Below, one piece after another: positions 52,939-61,977 of a stretch of DNA of 64,000 nucleotides (position 1 is the stretch's first letter; every line of letters begins with the position of its first letter). The notes under the pieces were generated by a model, which saw nothing but the letters and a program-made list of their open reading frames with translations, was not told the DNA's origin and did no database searches. A program made the translations under genes and the position numbers. The DNA comes from Pedobacter cryoconitis (lineage in GTDB: Bacteria; Bacteroidota; Bacteroidia; Sphingobacteriales; Sphingobacteriaceae), in assembly GCF_003259615.1 (NCBI RefSeq), contig NZ_QLLR01000003.1:186001-250000 (forward strand), in the 5' to 3' direction.

Positions 52939-53466
52939 ATGAGAAAGCTAAAATATTTTATCGTTTTGTTCGCTTTGTTGCCGTTCGTTTCTTTTGCGCA
53001 GCAGGATGAGGGCACTTTAACTAAGATTGGGGACGCTGTTCCTGTTTTTAATTTTGAGATTCAAAAGGGGCAAACGGTTTCTATTAGTGATTATAAGGGG
53101 AAGTTAATTCTGATTAATCTTTTTGCTACGTGGTGCCCGCCTTGTAATGAGGAGCTTCCGGAGGTTCAGAAAAGGATTTGGGAGAAGTATAAGGACAATG
53201 CGGGGTTCGCTTTTTTTGTTTTTGGACGGGAACAGGGCTGGGACAAATTGATCCCTTTTAAAGCGAGGAAGGGGTTTACGTTCCCGATTCTGCCTGATGC
53301 TGATCGGGGGATATTCAAGAAGTTTGCGCTACAGTCTATTCCAAGGAATATACTGGTTGATGAGCGCGGAATGATTATTTATCAGTCTATTGGGTATGAT
53401 CCTAAGGAGTTTGCAGCATTGGTGGAGTTAATTGGAACGCATCTTAAGAAGGCACAAACAAAATAA
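52939..53466 (+). CDS. Exported TlpA/ResA-like thioredoxin-fold protein
   Basis: Signal peptide (MRKLKYFIVLFALLPFVSFAQ) followed by a redoxin domain. The active site FATWCPPCNEELPEV is the WCxxC motif of periplasmic thiol oxidoreductases. QSIPRNILVDERGMIIYQ has the cis-Pro region before the second half of the fold. The 175 residues suit TlpA/ResA proteins, which reduce disulfides for cytochrome c maturation or other exported proteins. No cytochrome genes are nearby. Confidence 0.9.
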   Translation: MRKLKYFIVLFALLPFVSFAQQDEGTLTKIGDAVPVFNFEIQKGQTVSISDYKGKLILINLFATWCPPCNEELPEVQKRIWEKYKDNAGFAFFVFGREQGWDKLIPFKARKGFTFPILPDADRGIFKKFALQSIPRNILVDERGMIIYQSIGYDPKEFAALVELIGTHLKKAQTK

Positions 53467-53483
53467 AGGGTATAAGTTAAGGG

Positions 53484-54527
53484 CTATTTCTGGAGAAGGG
53501 TTTCTTTCAGGATCTTTAGGGTTTGTAAGTGATAGCTAAAGGTTTTTGAAAGGTCGTTTAAGTCCCATGCGGTGTTTTCAAGCATAATAATGCTGGTTTT
53601 GGTTTGCGGGAAATAATAATCCATGGAAACGAAACCGGGAATGTAGCCTGTCTGACCTATTTGAAGAAGGTTGTCGCTGGCCGTAATAGTAGGACCGTAG
53701 CCGTAATCGGTTTTTCCTAAAAAAACATGTTGTCTGGTAGAGTAGGGAGTGATCATCAATTGATAGGTTACTGCTGAAAGTAGTTTTCCGGTGTGCAGAG
53801 CGGTGTTCCAGAGCACTAAGTCTCTGGCGGTGGAGATCAGGGTCGCTGCTGGAACAAATTCATCCAGAGGGGATTTTTCGAGATGTAGCCTCTTGTCTTC
53901 TTTTTCGATATAACCGTTGACTAGCCTTTGATGTTTTTTCAGGTTGGGGTCAAAGGTGTTTTTCATTTCGCAAAGCAGAAATAGTTCATTTGACAGTTCT
54001 GAGAAGGGTTTTCCGGAGGTTCTAGCTACAATTTTTCCTAGTAATTGATAACCGATCGCTGAATAGTTAAATTTTGAGCCTGCAGGATAGGCCAGGGGCT
54101 CGTCCACTGCGGTAATTCCATGGGTATGAGTAAGTAGCTGGTGAATAGTCACGGTGTCTGCCCAGGGCATAGTTAATTCGGGCAGGTATTTTTTGATAGG
54201 GTCCTGAAGGTTCAGGTTATGCTTGTCGAGTTCTCTTAAAACCAGTACGGCAGTGATTTGTTTGCTGACTGACCCGATAACAAATTGGTCATTTTCATTA
54301 AAAGGAGTTTTTTTTCCGGGTATTGGAGATCCTTCCTGATGTTCGTATACTATTTTTCCATCACTGGCGATGAGCATGATACCGTTGAATGGTTTGTTGT
54401 TTTTTACTTTTAATAAGGAATCGAGGCGTGGAAAGGCCTTTTCCAGGGATTGTGCTTGTCCGGCAAAGAAAATAGTCTGAAGGGTTAACGCCAGCAGGAA
54501 AAAATGACTCAGTTTTGGAAAGGACAT
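53484..54527 (-). CDS. Serine hydrolase of the beta-lactamase/class C fold
   Basis: An exported (MSFPKLSHFFLLALTLQTIFFAGQAQ) protein of 347 residues. SxxK is present as GSVSKQITAVLVL. The second motif, normally YxN, reads YSAIGYQLLG, so the Asn that helps catalysis is replaced by Ala. The third motif (normally HTG or KTG) appears as IGQTGYIPGF. This pattern suits esterase- or peptidase-like members more than true beta-lactamases. It runs toward the TlpA gene and is divergent from a second hydrolase at 54590. Confidence 0.83.
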   Translation of the reverse strand: MSFPKLSHFFLLALTLQTIFFAGQAQSLEKAFPRLDSLLKVKNNKPFNGIMLIASDGKIVYEHQEGSPIPGKKTPFNENDQFVIGSVSKQITAVLVLRELDKHNLNLQDPIKKYLPELTMPWADTVTIHQLLTHTHGITAVDEPLAYPAGSKFNYSAIGYQLLGKIVARTSGKPFSELSNELFLLCEMKNTFDPNLKKHQRLVNGYIEKEDKRLHLEKSPLDEFVPAATLISTARDLVLWNTALHTGKLLSAVTYQLMITPYSTRQHVFLGKTDYGYGPTITASDNLLQIGQTGYIPGFVSMDYYFPQTKTSIIMLENTAWDLNDLSKTFSYHLQTLKILKETLLQK

Positions 54528-54589
54528 GCGTAAGAAGATTAGAAATGAAATTGATTTAAGATAAAGGTAATATTATATAACTTAGAGGA

Positions 54590-55663
54590 ATGAGGAGATT
54601 TGTTATTCGTTATATTTTATTTTTCGGATTTAGCCTGAGTGCTGTTGCACAGTCTGTTAAAATCAAGGATGATTCTCTTTTAGCTCAAATGACCAGTGCT
54701 ATTGAGCAGGGCCAATATCCAAAGGTTCATAGTATTTCAGTTTTTAAGGGAGATAAGCCCGTTTATGAGCATTTTTTTAATGGTTTTAACCCGGATTCTC
54801 TCCATGATTCCAGGTCATCGTTTAAGTCCATCACAAGTTTGCTGGTAGGGATCGCAATTGATCGTGGGCTGATTAAAGATGTAAATCAAAAGGTTTATGA
54901 GTTTTTTCCGCAGTATCCGGACTTTGGAAAGGATAAGCTTAAAAAGGAAATGACACTTAGGAATTTGCTTGAAATGAAGTCGGGCTTTGATTGTGAAGAG
55001 TTTAATGATACTAAGGATTGCGAGGAGGAAATGAGTCTGAGTAAGGATTGGGTCAAGTTTTCCCTGGGTCTGCCCATGAAATATAAGCCCGGTGAAGTAT
55101 GGTCTTATACCTCCATTGATCCCATGATTTTAAGTGGCGTGATCAGCAAAGCCTCAGGAATGACGATTATGAAGTTTGCGGAACAGTATTTATTTAAGCC
55201 GATGGGCATTATTGATTATAGGTGGACGGTTGATCCTGCCGGACATGGAATGACTGGCGGGTCGTTTTATATTCATCCTTCGGATATGGTTAAATTGGGG
55301 CGACTGGTCAAGGATAACGGGGTTTGGAAAGGGAAACAGCTTATTTCTAAGCGATGGATCAGTCAGTCTGCACTTTGTGATATTCCTATTCCAGATTTCT
55401 CCAATGCGAAATCCAGCAGAAGTTCGTTGCTTATCCCTCAGCCCACCTTCTATGGATTTTACTGGTACCGTGAAGTGCTCAAAACAAAAGATATACAGCA
55501 GGATTTACTTTTCGCTTCAGGAAATGGAGGGCAGTTCATCTTTATCCTGAAGGATTTAGATTTAACGGTAGTGTTTACACAAGGGAATTATCAATCTTTT
55601 AAGGGGAAGCAGGCTTTTGAGATCCTGGCCAAATATATTGTGCCGGGTTTCTCTGGTAAATGA
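54590..55663 (+). CDS. Serine hydrolase, beta-lactamase fold (6-aminohexanoate-dimer hydrolase-like)
   Basis: Exported (MRRFVIRYILFFGFSLSAVAQ), 357 residues. SxxK in SRSSFKSITSLLVG; the catalytic Tyr in YTSIDPMILSGV; and FASGNGGQFIFI as the third motif. The GNGGQ pattern and the order of motifs resemble NylB/EstB-type hydrolases that act on amides and esters. Substrate is unknown. It ends at a very strong terminator shared with aspS, and its 5' end is 62 bp from the divergent hydrolase at 53484-54527. Confidence 0.85.
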   Translation: MRRFVIRYILFFGFSLSAVAQSVKIKDDSLLAQMTSAIEQGQYPKVHSISVFKGDKPVYEHFFNGFNPDSLHDSRSSFKSITSLLVGIAIDRGLIKDVNQKVYEFFPQYPDFGKDKLKKEMTLRNLLEMKSGFDCEEFNDTKDCEEEMSLSKDWVKFSLGLPMKYKPGEVWSYTSIDPMILSGVISKASGMTIMKFAEQYLFKPMGIIDYRWTVDPAGHGMTGGSFYIHPSDMVKLGRLVKDNGVWKGKQLISKRWISQSALCDIPIPDFSNAKSSRSSLLIPQPTFYGFYWYREVLKTKDIQQDLLFASGNGGQFIFILKDLDLTVVFTQGNYQSFKGKQAFEILAKYIVPGFSGK

Positions 55664-55665
55664 TA

Positions 55666-55709
55666 AATCACAAAAGCCTTTCAGTGCAAACTGAAAGGCT
55701 TTTGTGATT
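55666..55709. terminator. Bidirectional terminator, 20-bp perfect stem
   Basis: Positions 55666-55685 and 55690-55709 are exact reverse complements around a GCAA tetraloop, with core AAGCCTTTCAGT. It lies between the convergent hydrolase and aspS genes; GCAA is a highly stable tetraloop. Confidence 0.9.
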
Positions 55710-55739
55710 GGAAAGCAGAAACAGATCCTGAACGTTTCC

Positions 55740-57485
55740 TTATAAACTGGTCTTTATTTTTAGCTCTTTCAATTGTTTCTCATCAATTGTCGAAGGACTA
55801 TCAATCATCACGTCTCTTCCTGAATTGTTTTTAGGGAAAGCGATCACGTCACGGATACTATCTAAACCAGCGAAGATGGAACAAAGCCTGTCGAAACCGA
55901 AAGCAATACCGCCGTGTGGAGGCGCTCCGAATTCAAAAGCATCCATCAGGAAGCCGAATTGTTTTTGTGCTTCTTCAGCCGTAAAGCCTAAATGTTTGAA
56001 CATTAAAGCCTGTAAAGTACGGTCATGGATACGAATAGATCCACCGCCGATTTCAGTACCGTTAACAACCATATCATAGGCATTTGCTCTTACTTCGCCA
56101 GGGTTGGTATCCAGCATAGCGATGTCTTCTGGTTTAGGAGACGTAAAAGGGTGGTGCATCGCATGGTAACGCTCAGATTCTTCATCCCATTCCAGAAGAG
56201 GGAAATCAAGTACCCATAAAGCACTGAACACATTTTTATCACGTAAGCCTAGTCTGGAACCGATTTCAAGACGTAGTTCACTTAATTGTTTACGTACTTT
56301 ATCTTTAGTTCCAGCCATTAACAGCATTAAGTCGCCAGGTTTAGTCTGAAGCGCCTCAGCCCATCCTTTCAGGTCCTCTTCGCTATAGAATTTATCAACA
56401 GAAGATTTGATGGAACCATCTTCACCATGTCTTGCATAAATCAGGCCTGTAGCACCGATCTGAGGACGTTTAATGAAGTCAGTCAGCTCATCCAGCTGTT
56501 TACGCGTATAATGTGCACAGCCAGTTGCATTGATCCCGATCACTAATTCAGCATTGTCGAAAACCGGGAAGTTTTTCCCTTTAACTACTTCGTTTAATTC
56601 CACAAAGCGCATTTCGAAACGTGTATCAGGTTTATCAGAACCATACCAGCGCATAGCATCTGCATATTGCATTCTTGGAACCTCTGGTAATTCAAAGTTT
56701 TTAACCTCTTTAAATAAGGTACGAATCAGTCCTTCGAAAGTATTCAGAATATCTTCCTGCTCAATAAATGACATTTCACAGTCGATCTGCGTAAATTCAG
56801 GTTGTCTGTCTGCACGTAAATCTTCGTCTCTGAAACATTTTACGATCTGGAAATATCTGTCGAAACCAGAAACCATCAGCAATTGCTTAAAGGTTTGAGG
56901 AGATTGTGGTAAAGCATAGAATTCACCAGCATTCATCCGGCTGGGTACTACAAAGTCCCTTGCGCCTTCAGGTGTTGATTTAATCAAGACAGGAGTTTCT
57001 ACCTCGATAAAGTCTAAGGCATCCAGATATTTTCTTACAGACTGAGCCATTCTATGACGCAGCACCATATTATTTCTTACCGGATTCCTTCTCAGATCCA
57101 GGTAACGATATTTCATACGTAAATCATCGCCGCCGTCGGTTTCATCATCAATTAAGAATGGTGGAATCTTAGAAGCATTCAAAATTTCAAGGTCAGTGAT
57201 TTTTATTTCCACTTCTCCTGTTGGCATTTTAAGGTTTTTATTGGAACGCTCAACAACAAGTCCGCTGGCCTTGATCACAAATTCGCGACCTAAACTGCGG
57301 GCTTTTTCACAGAGCTGAGTGTTATCATCCATATTAAAAACCAATTGGGTGATACCGTAACGATCACGTATATCAATAAAAGTCATTCCTCCCAAGTCTC
57401 TGGATTTCTGTACCCAACCGCACAGAATTACGCTTTCGCCTAGATTCTCAATCGTCAGGGCTCCGCAAGTTGTTGTTCTTAACAT
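55740..57485 (-). CDS. aspS: Aspartyl-tRNA synthetase
   Basis: A class II synthetase that charges tRNA-Asp in the cytosol, 581 residues as in bacterial AspRS. N-terminal OB-fold anticodon-binding domain (about residues 1-105, [20 protein letters not shown]). Motif 1 region [13 protein letters not shown], motif 2 [18 protein letters not shown] and motif 3 [12 protein letters not shown]. The bacterial GAD insertion lies between motifs 2 and 3 (about residues 290-420). As a bacterial-type enzyme it may be discriminating; the sequence does not settle this. Confidence 0.96.
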   Translation of the reverse strand: MLRTTTCGALTIENLGESVILCGWVQKSRDLGGMTFIDIRDRYGITQLVFNMDDNTQLCEKARSLGREFVIKASGLVVERSNKNLKMPTGEVEIKITDLEILNASKIPPFLIDDETDGGDDLRMKYRYLDLRRNPVRNNMVLRHRMAQSVRKYLDALDFIEVETPVLIKSTPEGARDFVVPSRMNAGEFYALPQSPQTFKQLLMVSGFDRYFQIVKCFRDEDLRADRQPEFTQIDCEMSFIEQEDILNTFEGLIRTLFKEVKNFELPEVPRMQYADAMRWYGSDKPDTRFEMRFVELNEVVKGKNFPVFDNAELVIGINATGCAHYTRKQLDELTDFIKRPQIGATGLIYARHGEDGSIKSSVDKFYSEEDLKGWAEALQTKPGDLMLLMAGTKDKVRKQLSELRLEIGSRLGLRDKNVFSALWVLDFPLLEWDEESERYHAMHHPFTSPKPEDIAMLDTNPGEVRANAYDMVVNGTEIGGGSIRIHDRTLQALMFKHLGFTAEEAQKQFGFLMDAFEFGAPPHGGIAFGFDRLCSIFAGLDSIRDVIAFPKNNSGRDVMIDSPSTIDEKQLKELKIKTSL

Positions 57486-57633
57486 TTTTTCATCGGATTA
57501 AGCCGCAAAAATATTCATTTTGAGCCATATATTACAAAGGGTTATTGATTTAACGAAGTATATTCAAAAGTTTTTTCATTAAGATGCAACGTTTGATAAA
57601 TCATGATGTCATTTATAACGAATACGAAGAACA

Positions 57634-58191
57634 TTGGAAGCAGTATACATAGACAAAAATATAGACCTGGTTAACGCTTGCCGGAAAGGTAGCCGGGCCG
57701 CACAATTTGAGTTATACAAATTGTATGAAAGAGCTATGTACAGCGCTGCGCTGCGGATAGTCAACCATGAGGCTGAAGCTGAAGATGTTGTGCAGGAAGC
57801 ATTCTTAGATGCCTTTCTGCGGATTGGCGATTTCAGAGGGGATACTACTTTTGGCCTCTGGCTAAAGCAGATCATCGTGAATAAGTCGATTAACTGTCTG
57901 CGCAAAAGAAGAGTGGAGTTCACCAACCTTGATGGCGTAGAAATTGCAGCAGAGGAATCAGCAGATCAGGAAGATTTGCAGTGGAGAGTAGAAGAGGTGA
58001 AAGCGGCAATAAAAGGACTGGCAGATGGGTATAGAGTGGTCTTAACCCTTTATTTATTTGAAGGCTATGACCATGAAGAGATCTCCCATATCCTGAAGAT
58101 CTCGGAAGTTACTTCGCGGTCACAATTAATGAGAGCAAAAACCAAATTGAGAAATATATTAGAAAAGAAAGGAGCAAGAGATGAGTACTAA
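57634..58191 (+). CDS. ECF-type RNA polymerase sigma factor (TTG start)
   Basis: A 185-residue sigma-70 family factor. Region 2 (about residues 25-95, ALRIVNHEAEAEDVVQEAFL) and region 4 (about 130-180, LADGYRVVLTLYLFEGYDHE and ISHILKISEVTSRSQLMRAK) are intact. The first in-frame start after an upstream stop (57616-57618) is TTG at 57634, and no ATG occurs before the middle of region 2, so TTG is the likely start, which may limit its translation. It is the first gene of an operon with a membrane protein and a repetitive surface protein. Confidence 0.9.
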   Translation: MEAVYIDKNIDLVNACRKGSRAAQFELYKLYERAMYSAALRIVNHEAEAEDVVQEAFLDAFLRIGDFRGDTTFGLWLKQIIVNKSINCLRKRRVEFTNLDGVEIAAEESADQEDLQWRVEEVKAAIKGLADGYRVVLTLYLFEGYDHEEISHILKISEVTSRSQLMRAKTKLRNILEKKGARDEY

Positions 58192-58723
58192 ATTAGAGGA
58201 TTTTATCAGAGAAAATAAGCGGGGGTTCGATACCGACAGACCTTCAGCAGGACTCTGGGATAAAATTGAAGCTGAACTGGATAAAAAAGAACGGCAGAAA
58301 AAAAAACATAAGAGGGTTTTTAATATTCAGTTATGGGCTGGTATAGCTGCATCACTGCTTGTCGTGCTGGGCATAACTTTCCTGTACGTGAGTCCGGGAA
58401 AAAGAGGAAAGATTAGCGTGGAGGATGTAAACCCGGTTTATGCACAGAAGCAGGTTAAGTTTGTGAGCATAATTGAGCAGAAACAAGATAGTTTACAGGC
58501 TTTTGCAAAGACAAATCCTGAACTCTACCGCAAGTTTAAAGCAGATTTCGAGGTCTTGAATAAAACTTATGAAGGATTAAACAAGGGAATGGCCGGAAGC
58601 CCGAATCAGCAGATGGTGGTCAAAGCAATGGTCAGGAACCTGGAAATCCAGATTCAGCTGTTAAATCAGCAATTGTCAATTATCAATGAGGTCAGTCAAT
58701 ATAAAAAGGAGAATAGTATATGA
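58181..58723 (+). CDS. Membrane protein, probable anti-sigma factor partner
   Basis: Overlaps the sigma gene by 11 bp. The 180-residue product has a cytoplasmic N-terminus (MSTKLEDFIRENKRGF), a basic stretch, one TM segment (LWAGIAASLLVVLGITFLYV) and a periplasmic C-terminus with predicted coiled coil. This topology, gene order and the FDTDRPSAGLWDKIEAEL segment match anti-sigma-like proteins of Bacteroidota ECF operons. No zinc HxxxCxxC motif is present, so the ZAS type is excluded. Confidence 0.65.
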   Translation: MSTKLEDFIRENKRGFDTDRPSAGLWDKIEAELDKKERQKKKHKRVFNIQLWAGIAASLLVVLGITFLYVSPGKRGKISVEDVNPVYAQKQVKFVSIIEQKQDSLQAFAKTNPELYRKFKADFEVLNKTYEGLNKGMAGSPNQQMVVKAMVRNLEIQIQLLNQQLSIINEVSQYKKENSI

Positions 58724-60009
58724 AAAATCTGATCCTTGCAGGCGCTCTGCTATGTTCTTTCAGTATGGCCAGTGCACAGACTGAAACAGAAACTAAAGTT
58801 AGCAGTGAGCCTGTTTATGTAGCAAACACTGGTAGTTCGTCACATTCCAGCAGTTCATCTACTGCCAGGCGCGTCGTTCAGCGCAATACAGACACGCAGA
58901 ACGGAGACGATCCGATGCGCTCAAAGAACTTCAGCAAGAGCTTCTCTTTAAGCCCGTCCGACAAAATAAACCTTCACAATCAGTATGGAGGGATGGTCAT
59001 TAAAGTATGGGACAAAAAGGAAGTTAAAATAGACGTTTCCATCAAGGCATTCAGCAATGATGAAAAGGAAGCGCAGCGGCTAATTGATCAGGTCGATATT
59101 TCTGCTGAGAAGGATGGAGATCAGGTCACTTGTAAAACCAGTATCGGTAGCGGAAGCAGATGGTCTGGCCGCGGCCGCAGAAGAGAAGTAAAGGTGAATT
59201 ATGTCGTTTATTTGCCTGCCACAAACTCGCTGACCCTGACACAGGAATTTGGTAATGTCAATATGGACGATTTCGCCGGGCCGCTTTATGCCAAAGTGCA
59301 GTATGGAGATTTCATCGCCGGAAAACTATCCAGTGTAAATAACTATGTTTCTGTTCAATATGGCAAAACAACGATTACGGATATTAATAAAGCTGTTATT
59401 AAACAGCAATACGGGTCAGGCCTGACGATCGGGGCTGCCGGAACACTGGATCTGAATGCGCAATATGTAACCGTTCGTATCAATACGATCAGAGGGGATG
59501 CGTTCATCAAACAGCAATACGGTTCTGGAATCAGTATTACCAATGTCAATAATCTGGATCTGGATATACAATATGCGAATGTCAGGGTTGATAATATCAA
59601 AGGAAATGCAATCATCAAACAGCAATACAATAATATTAAAATAGGAACTGTAGGGAGACTTGATCTCAAATCACAGTATGCGAATGTAGAAATTGGTGCT
59701 TTAAGAGGCGATGGTTTTTTTAAGATGAGCTATAATAATTTTGATATAGTTGAAGTAGGTGCAGGATGCAGAAACTTAAATATTGATGCTGATTATGTAG
59801 ATACAAAATTAAAATTCGCTGAGGGCTTTAATGGGGATTATAACGTGCAAACCAGCTATAGCGGATTTAAATCCGGAGAACGGGTAGCTGTGCGCCAGGC
59901 AGGGTCACAGGATGATGATAATACAAAAAACTATACCGGCAAAATCGGGAGTGGCGGCAGGGTCGCGGTCCGGATAAAATCGGATTATGGATCGGTTACT
60001 TTCAGGTAA
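58720..60009 (+). CDS. Exported repetitive protein, beta-helix-like (DUF4097-like)
   Basis: A 429-residue exported protein (signal MKNLILAGALLCSFSMASAQ). After a Ser-rich linker, the C-terminal part has strongly repeated segments of about 20 residues ending in QYG or QYA (for example FIKQQYGSG and IIKQQYNN), with Asp/Asn turns, as expected of a right-handed beta-helix. The early part (GGMVIKVWDKKEVKIDVSIKAF) resembles DUF4097 adhesin-like proteins. It overlaps the anti-sigma gene by 4 bp and is probably the main target of the operon. The C-terminus has no type IX sorting signal. Confidence 0.75.
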   Translation: MKNLILAGALLCSFSMASAQTETETKVSSEPVYVANTGSSSHSSSSSTARRVVQRNTDTQNGDDPMRSKNFSKSFSLSPSDKINLHNQYGGMVIKVWDKKEVKIDVSIKAFSNDEKEAQRLIDQVDISAEKDGDQVTCKTSIGSGSRWSGRGRRREVKVNYVVYLPATNSLTLTQEFGNVNMDDFAGPLYAKVQYGDFIAGKLSSVNNYVSVQYGKTTITDINKAVIKQQYGSGLTIGAAGTLDLNAQYVTVRINTIRGDAFIKQQYGSGISITNVNNLDLDIQYANVRVDNIKGNAIIKQQYNNIKIGTVGRLDLKSQYANVEIGALRGDGFFKMSYNNFDIVEVGAGCRNLNIDADYVDTKLKFAEGFNGDYNVQTSYSGFKSGERVAVRQAGSQDDDNTKNYTGKIGSGGRVAVRIKSDYGSVTFR

Positions 60010-60031
60010 TGAAAATAAACTAATTGGTGTG

Positions 60032-60066
60032 AAGCTTGTTGATTAATTCAACAAGCTTTTTTTTTA
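60032..60066 (+). terminator. Terminator of the ECF operon
   Basis: AAGCTTGTTGA (60032-60042) pairs perfectly with TCAACAAGCTT (60048-60058) and is followed by nine T residues. Confidence 0.9.
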
Positions 60067-60091
60067 GCTTTACAGCAAAACCTTATACGAT

Positions 60092-60874
60092 ATGGAATTC
60101 TTTAGTACACCCGAAGCCTGGATCTCACTGTTAACCCTGACAATTTTGGAAATCGTACTGGGGATTGACAATATTGTGTTCATATCCATCCTTTCAGGAA
60201 AATTGCCTGCACATCAGCAAAAAAAAGGCAGACAATTGGGGTTAGGGTTAGCTATGATTACCCGTGTATTATTGCTTTTGTCATTAAGCTGGGTAATGAG
60301 CCTGACAGCCACGTTATTTAACGTTGGAGAATGGATTAGCCTGGACAATAAAGAATGGCTGGAGAAACTGGCTATTTCAGGGCGTGATCTGATCCTGATT
60401 CTGGGAGGGATGTTCTTAATCTATAAAAGTACGCATGAAATTCACCTGAAATTAGAGGGGGAAGAAGAGGAAGAAGGAAAAGTTAAAGTACATTCTTTTG
60501 CGGGTGTAATTGCCCAGATCCTGGTGCTGGATATTGTTTTCTCATTGGATTCTGTAATTACAGCGATCGGGATGGCAGATCACGTTGAAATTATGATTGC
60601 TGCGGTAATTATAGCCGTAATTATTATGATGGTTTCTGCAAATGCTATCAGTGATTTTGTGAATAACCATCCTACGGTGAAAATGCTGGCACTTTCATTC
60701 CTGTTATTAATCGGTGTTTCTTTATTGGCAGAGGGGCTTGATCAGCATATTCCTAAAGGATATATCTATTTTGCGATGGCTTTCTCGGTATTGGTAGAAA
60801 TGCTGAACCTGAGAATGAAGAAGAAATCTACGAAACCTGTGGAGCTGAGAAATACCGCGAAAGAAGAAAAATAA
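60092..60874 (+). CDS. TerC-family integral membrane protein
   Basis: A 260-residue protein with about seven TM helices. The family motif GIDNIVFISILSG has the conserved Asp in TM2, and a matching LDIVFSLDSVITAIGM is in the second half; together they suggest internal duplication. TerC proteins are associated with metal (Mn) homeostasis or tellurium resistance. Context gives no further clue. A charged tail ends KNTAKEEK-like. Confidence 0.88.
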   Translation: MEFFSTPEAWISLLTLTILEIVLGIDNIVFISILSGKLPAHQQKKGRQLGLGLAMITRVLLLLSLSWVMSLTATLFNVGEWISLDNKEWLEKLAISGRDLILILGGMFLIYKSTHEIHLKLEGEEEEEGKVKVHSFAGVIAQILVLDIVFSLDSVITAIGMADHVEIMIAAVIIAVIIMMVSANAISDFVNNHPTVKMLALSFLLLIGVSLLAEGLDQHIPKGYIYFAMAFSVLVEMLNLRMKKKSTKPVELRNTAKEEK

Positions 60875-60918
60875 AGTATTTTTGCGACCCGTTAACCAAG
60901 CTAAAAATTACAGCGTAT

Positions 60919-61974
60919 ATGATTTATTTTCCTGAAGCCTCTCTGTCAGAGCTTTCTATACATAGAATTGGCAATAAAGCACAAGATGAGTTTTATGTCT
61001 TATCTGAAGCCTCCATGCAAATTCAGGATGAGCATTTGAAGAACGTGCTGCTCCAGTATTTTTTAAGTCCTTATGAAAAGGTCAATGAGATCTTTCGTTT
61101 TTTTCATCCGAACGATGATTTGAATCTGAATGAAGTTTATCATTTCATTGAACAGGTATTTGAAAATGGAGCGCTTTTTCATAAGCACAGTGAGCAGCTG
61201 GCTAAATATCTTTATGATACCTCTAATCATCCTAAAATTAAGGCTGGTGAGCTATATGTAGCTTATTTTGAGAATGTACAGATAGAAGGAGAACTGCATG
61301 ACGCGATTGGTATTTTTAAATCGGAAACTAAAGAGACTTACCTGAAAGTTTCTCCTGAGCAGGCGGGTTTTGCACTGAGTTATGAAGAAGATGCAATCAA
61401 TATCAATAAACTGGATAAGGGCTGCATTATTTTTAATACCGAGAAAGAACAGGGGTACAAGGTTGCGGTCATCGACCAGACGAATAAGAGCAATGAAGCA
61501 GTTTACTGGAAAGATGAGTTTTTAAAGCTTAAGGTTAGAAATGATAACTACAATCAAACCAAGAACGTACTGGGCGTTTATAAAAGCTTTGTCACCGAGA
61601 AACTTGACCAGGAGTACGATATTACCAAAGCAGACAAAATAGACCTGCTGAACCGCTCTATGAAGTATTTCAAAGAGAAGGAAAGCTTTGATATGGATGA
61701 GTTTTCTAATGAAGTTATCGGAAGTAAGGAAGGGATCGAGTCTTTCAAAAACTATAAAAAGAGTTACGAGGAAGAATTTGAAACCCCTATTGCTGATAGT
61801 TTTGATATCTCAGGTGCTGCGGTTAAAAAGCAGGCCAAAGCCTTTAAAAGCGTCCTTAAACTGGATAAAAACTTCCATATCTATATTCATGGAAATAAAG
61901 AACTCATCGAGAAAGGTTTCGATGACGATAAATCCATGAACTACTACAAGGTTTATTTTAAAGAAGAAGAATAA
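60919..61974 (+). CDS. Nucleoid-associated protein, NdpA/YejK-like
   Basis: A 351-residue protein with the family opening LSIHRIGNKAQDEFYVLSEA and the internal GIFKSETKETYLKV. YejK (NdpA) binds DNA and is nucleoid associated in E. coli; its exact biochemical role is unclear. The C-terminal half is Lys/Glu-rich (NYKKSYEEEFETPIADSF). It lies 45 bp after TerC on the same strand and is convergent with the bestrophin gene, 3 bp away. Confidence 0.82.
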   Translation: MIYFPEASLSELSIHRIGNKAQDEFYVLSEASMQIQDEHLKNVLLQYFLSPYEKVNEIFRFFHPNDDLNLNEVYHFIEQVFENGALFHKHSEQLAKYLYDTSNHPKIKAGELYVAYFENVQIEGELHDAIGIFKSETKETYLKVSPEQAGFALSYEEDAININKLDKGCIIFNTEKEQGYKVAVIDQTNKSNEAVYWKDEFLKLKVRNDNYNQTKNVLGVYKSFVTEKLDQEYDITKADKIDLLNRSMKYFKEKESFDMDEFSNEVIGSKEGIESFKNYKKSYEEEFETPIADSFDISGAAVKKQAKAFKSVLKLDKNFHIYIHGNKELIEKGFDDDKSMNYYKVYFKEEE

Positions 61975-61977
61975 GAT

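Noticed and set aside
56530..56898. Open frame of 122 codons on the + strand opposite aspS
   Set aside because: Overlaps the aspS catalytic domain, including motif 2, and shows no protein-like features.
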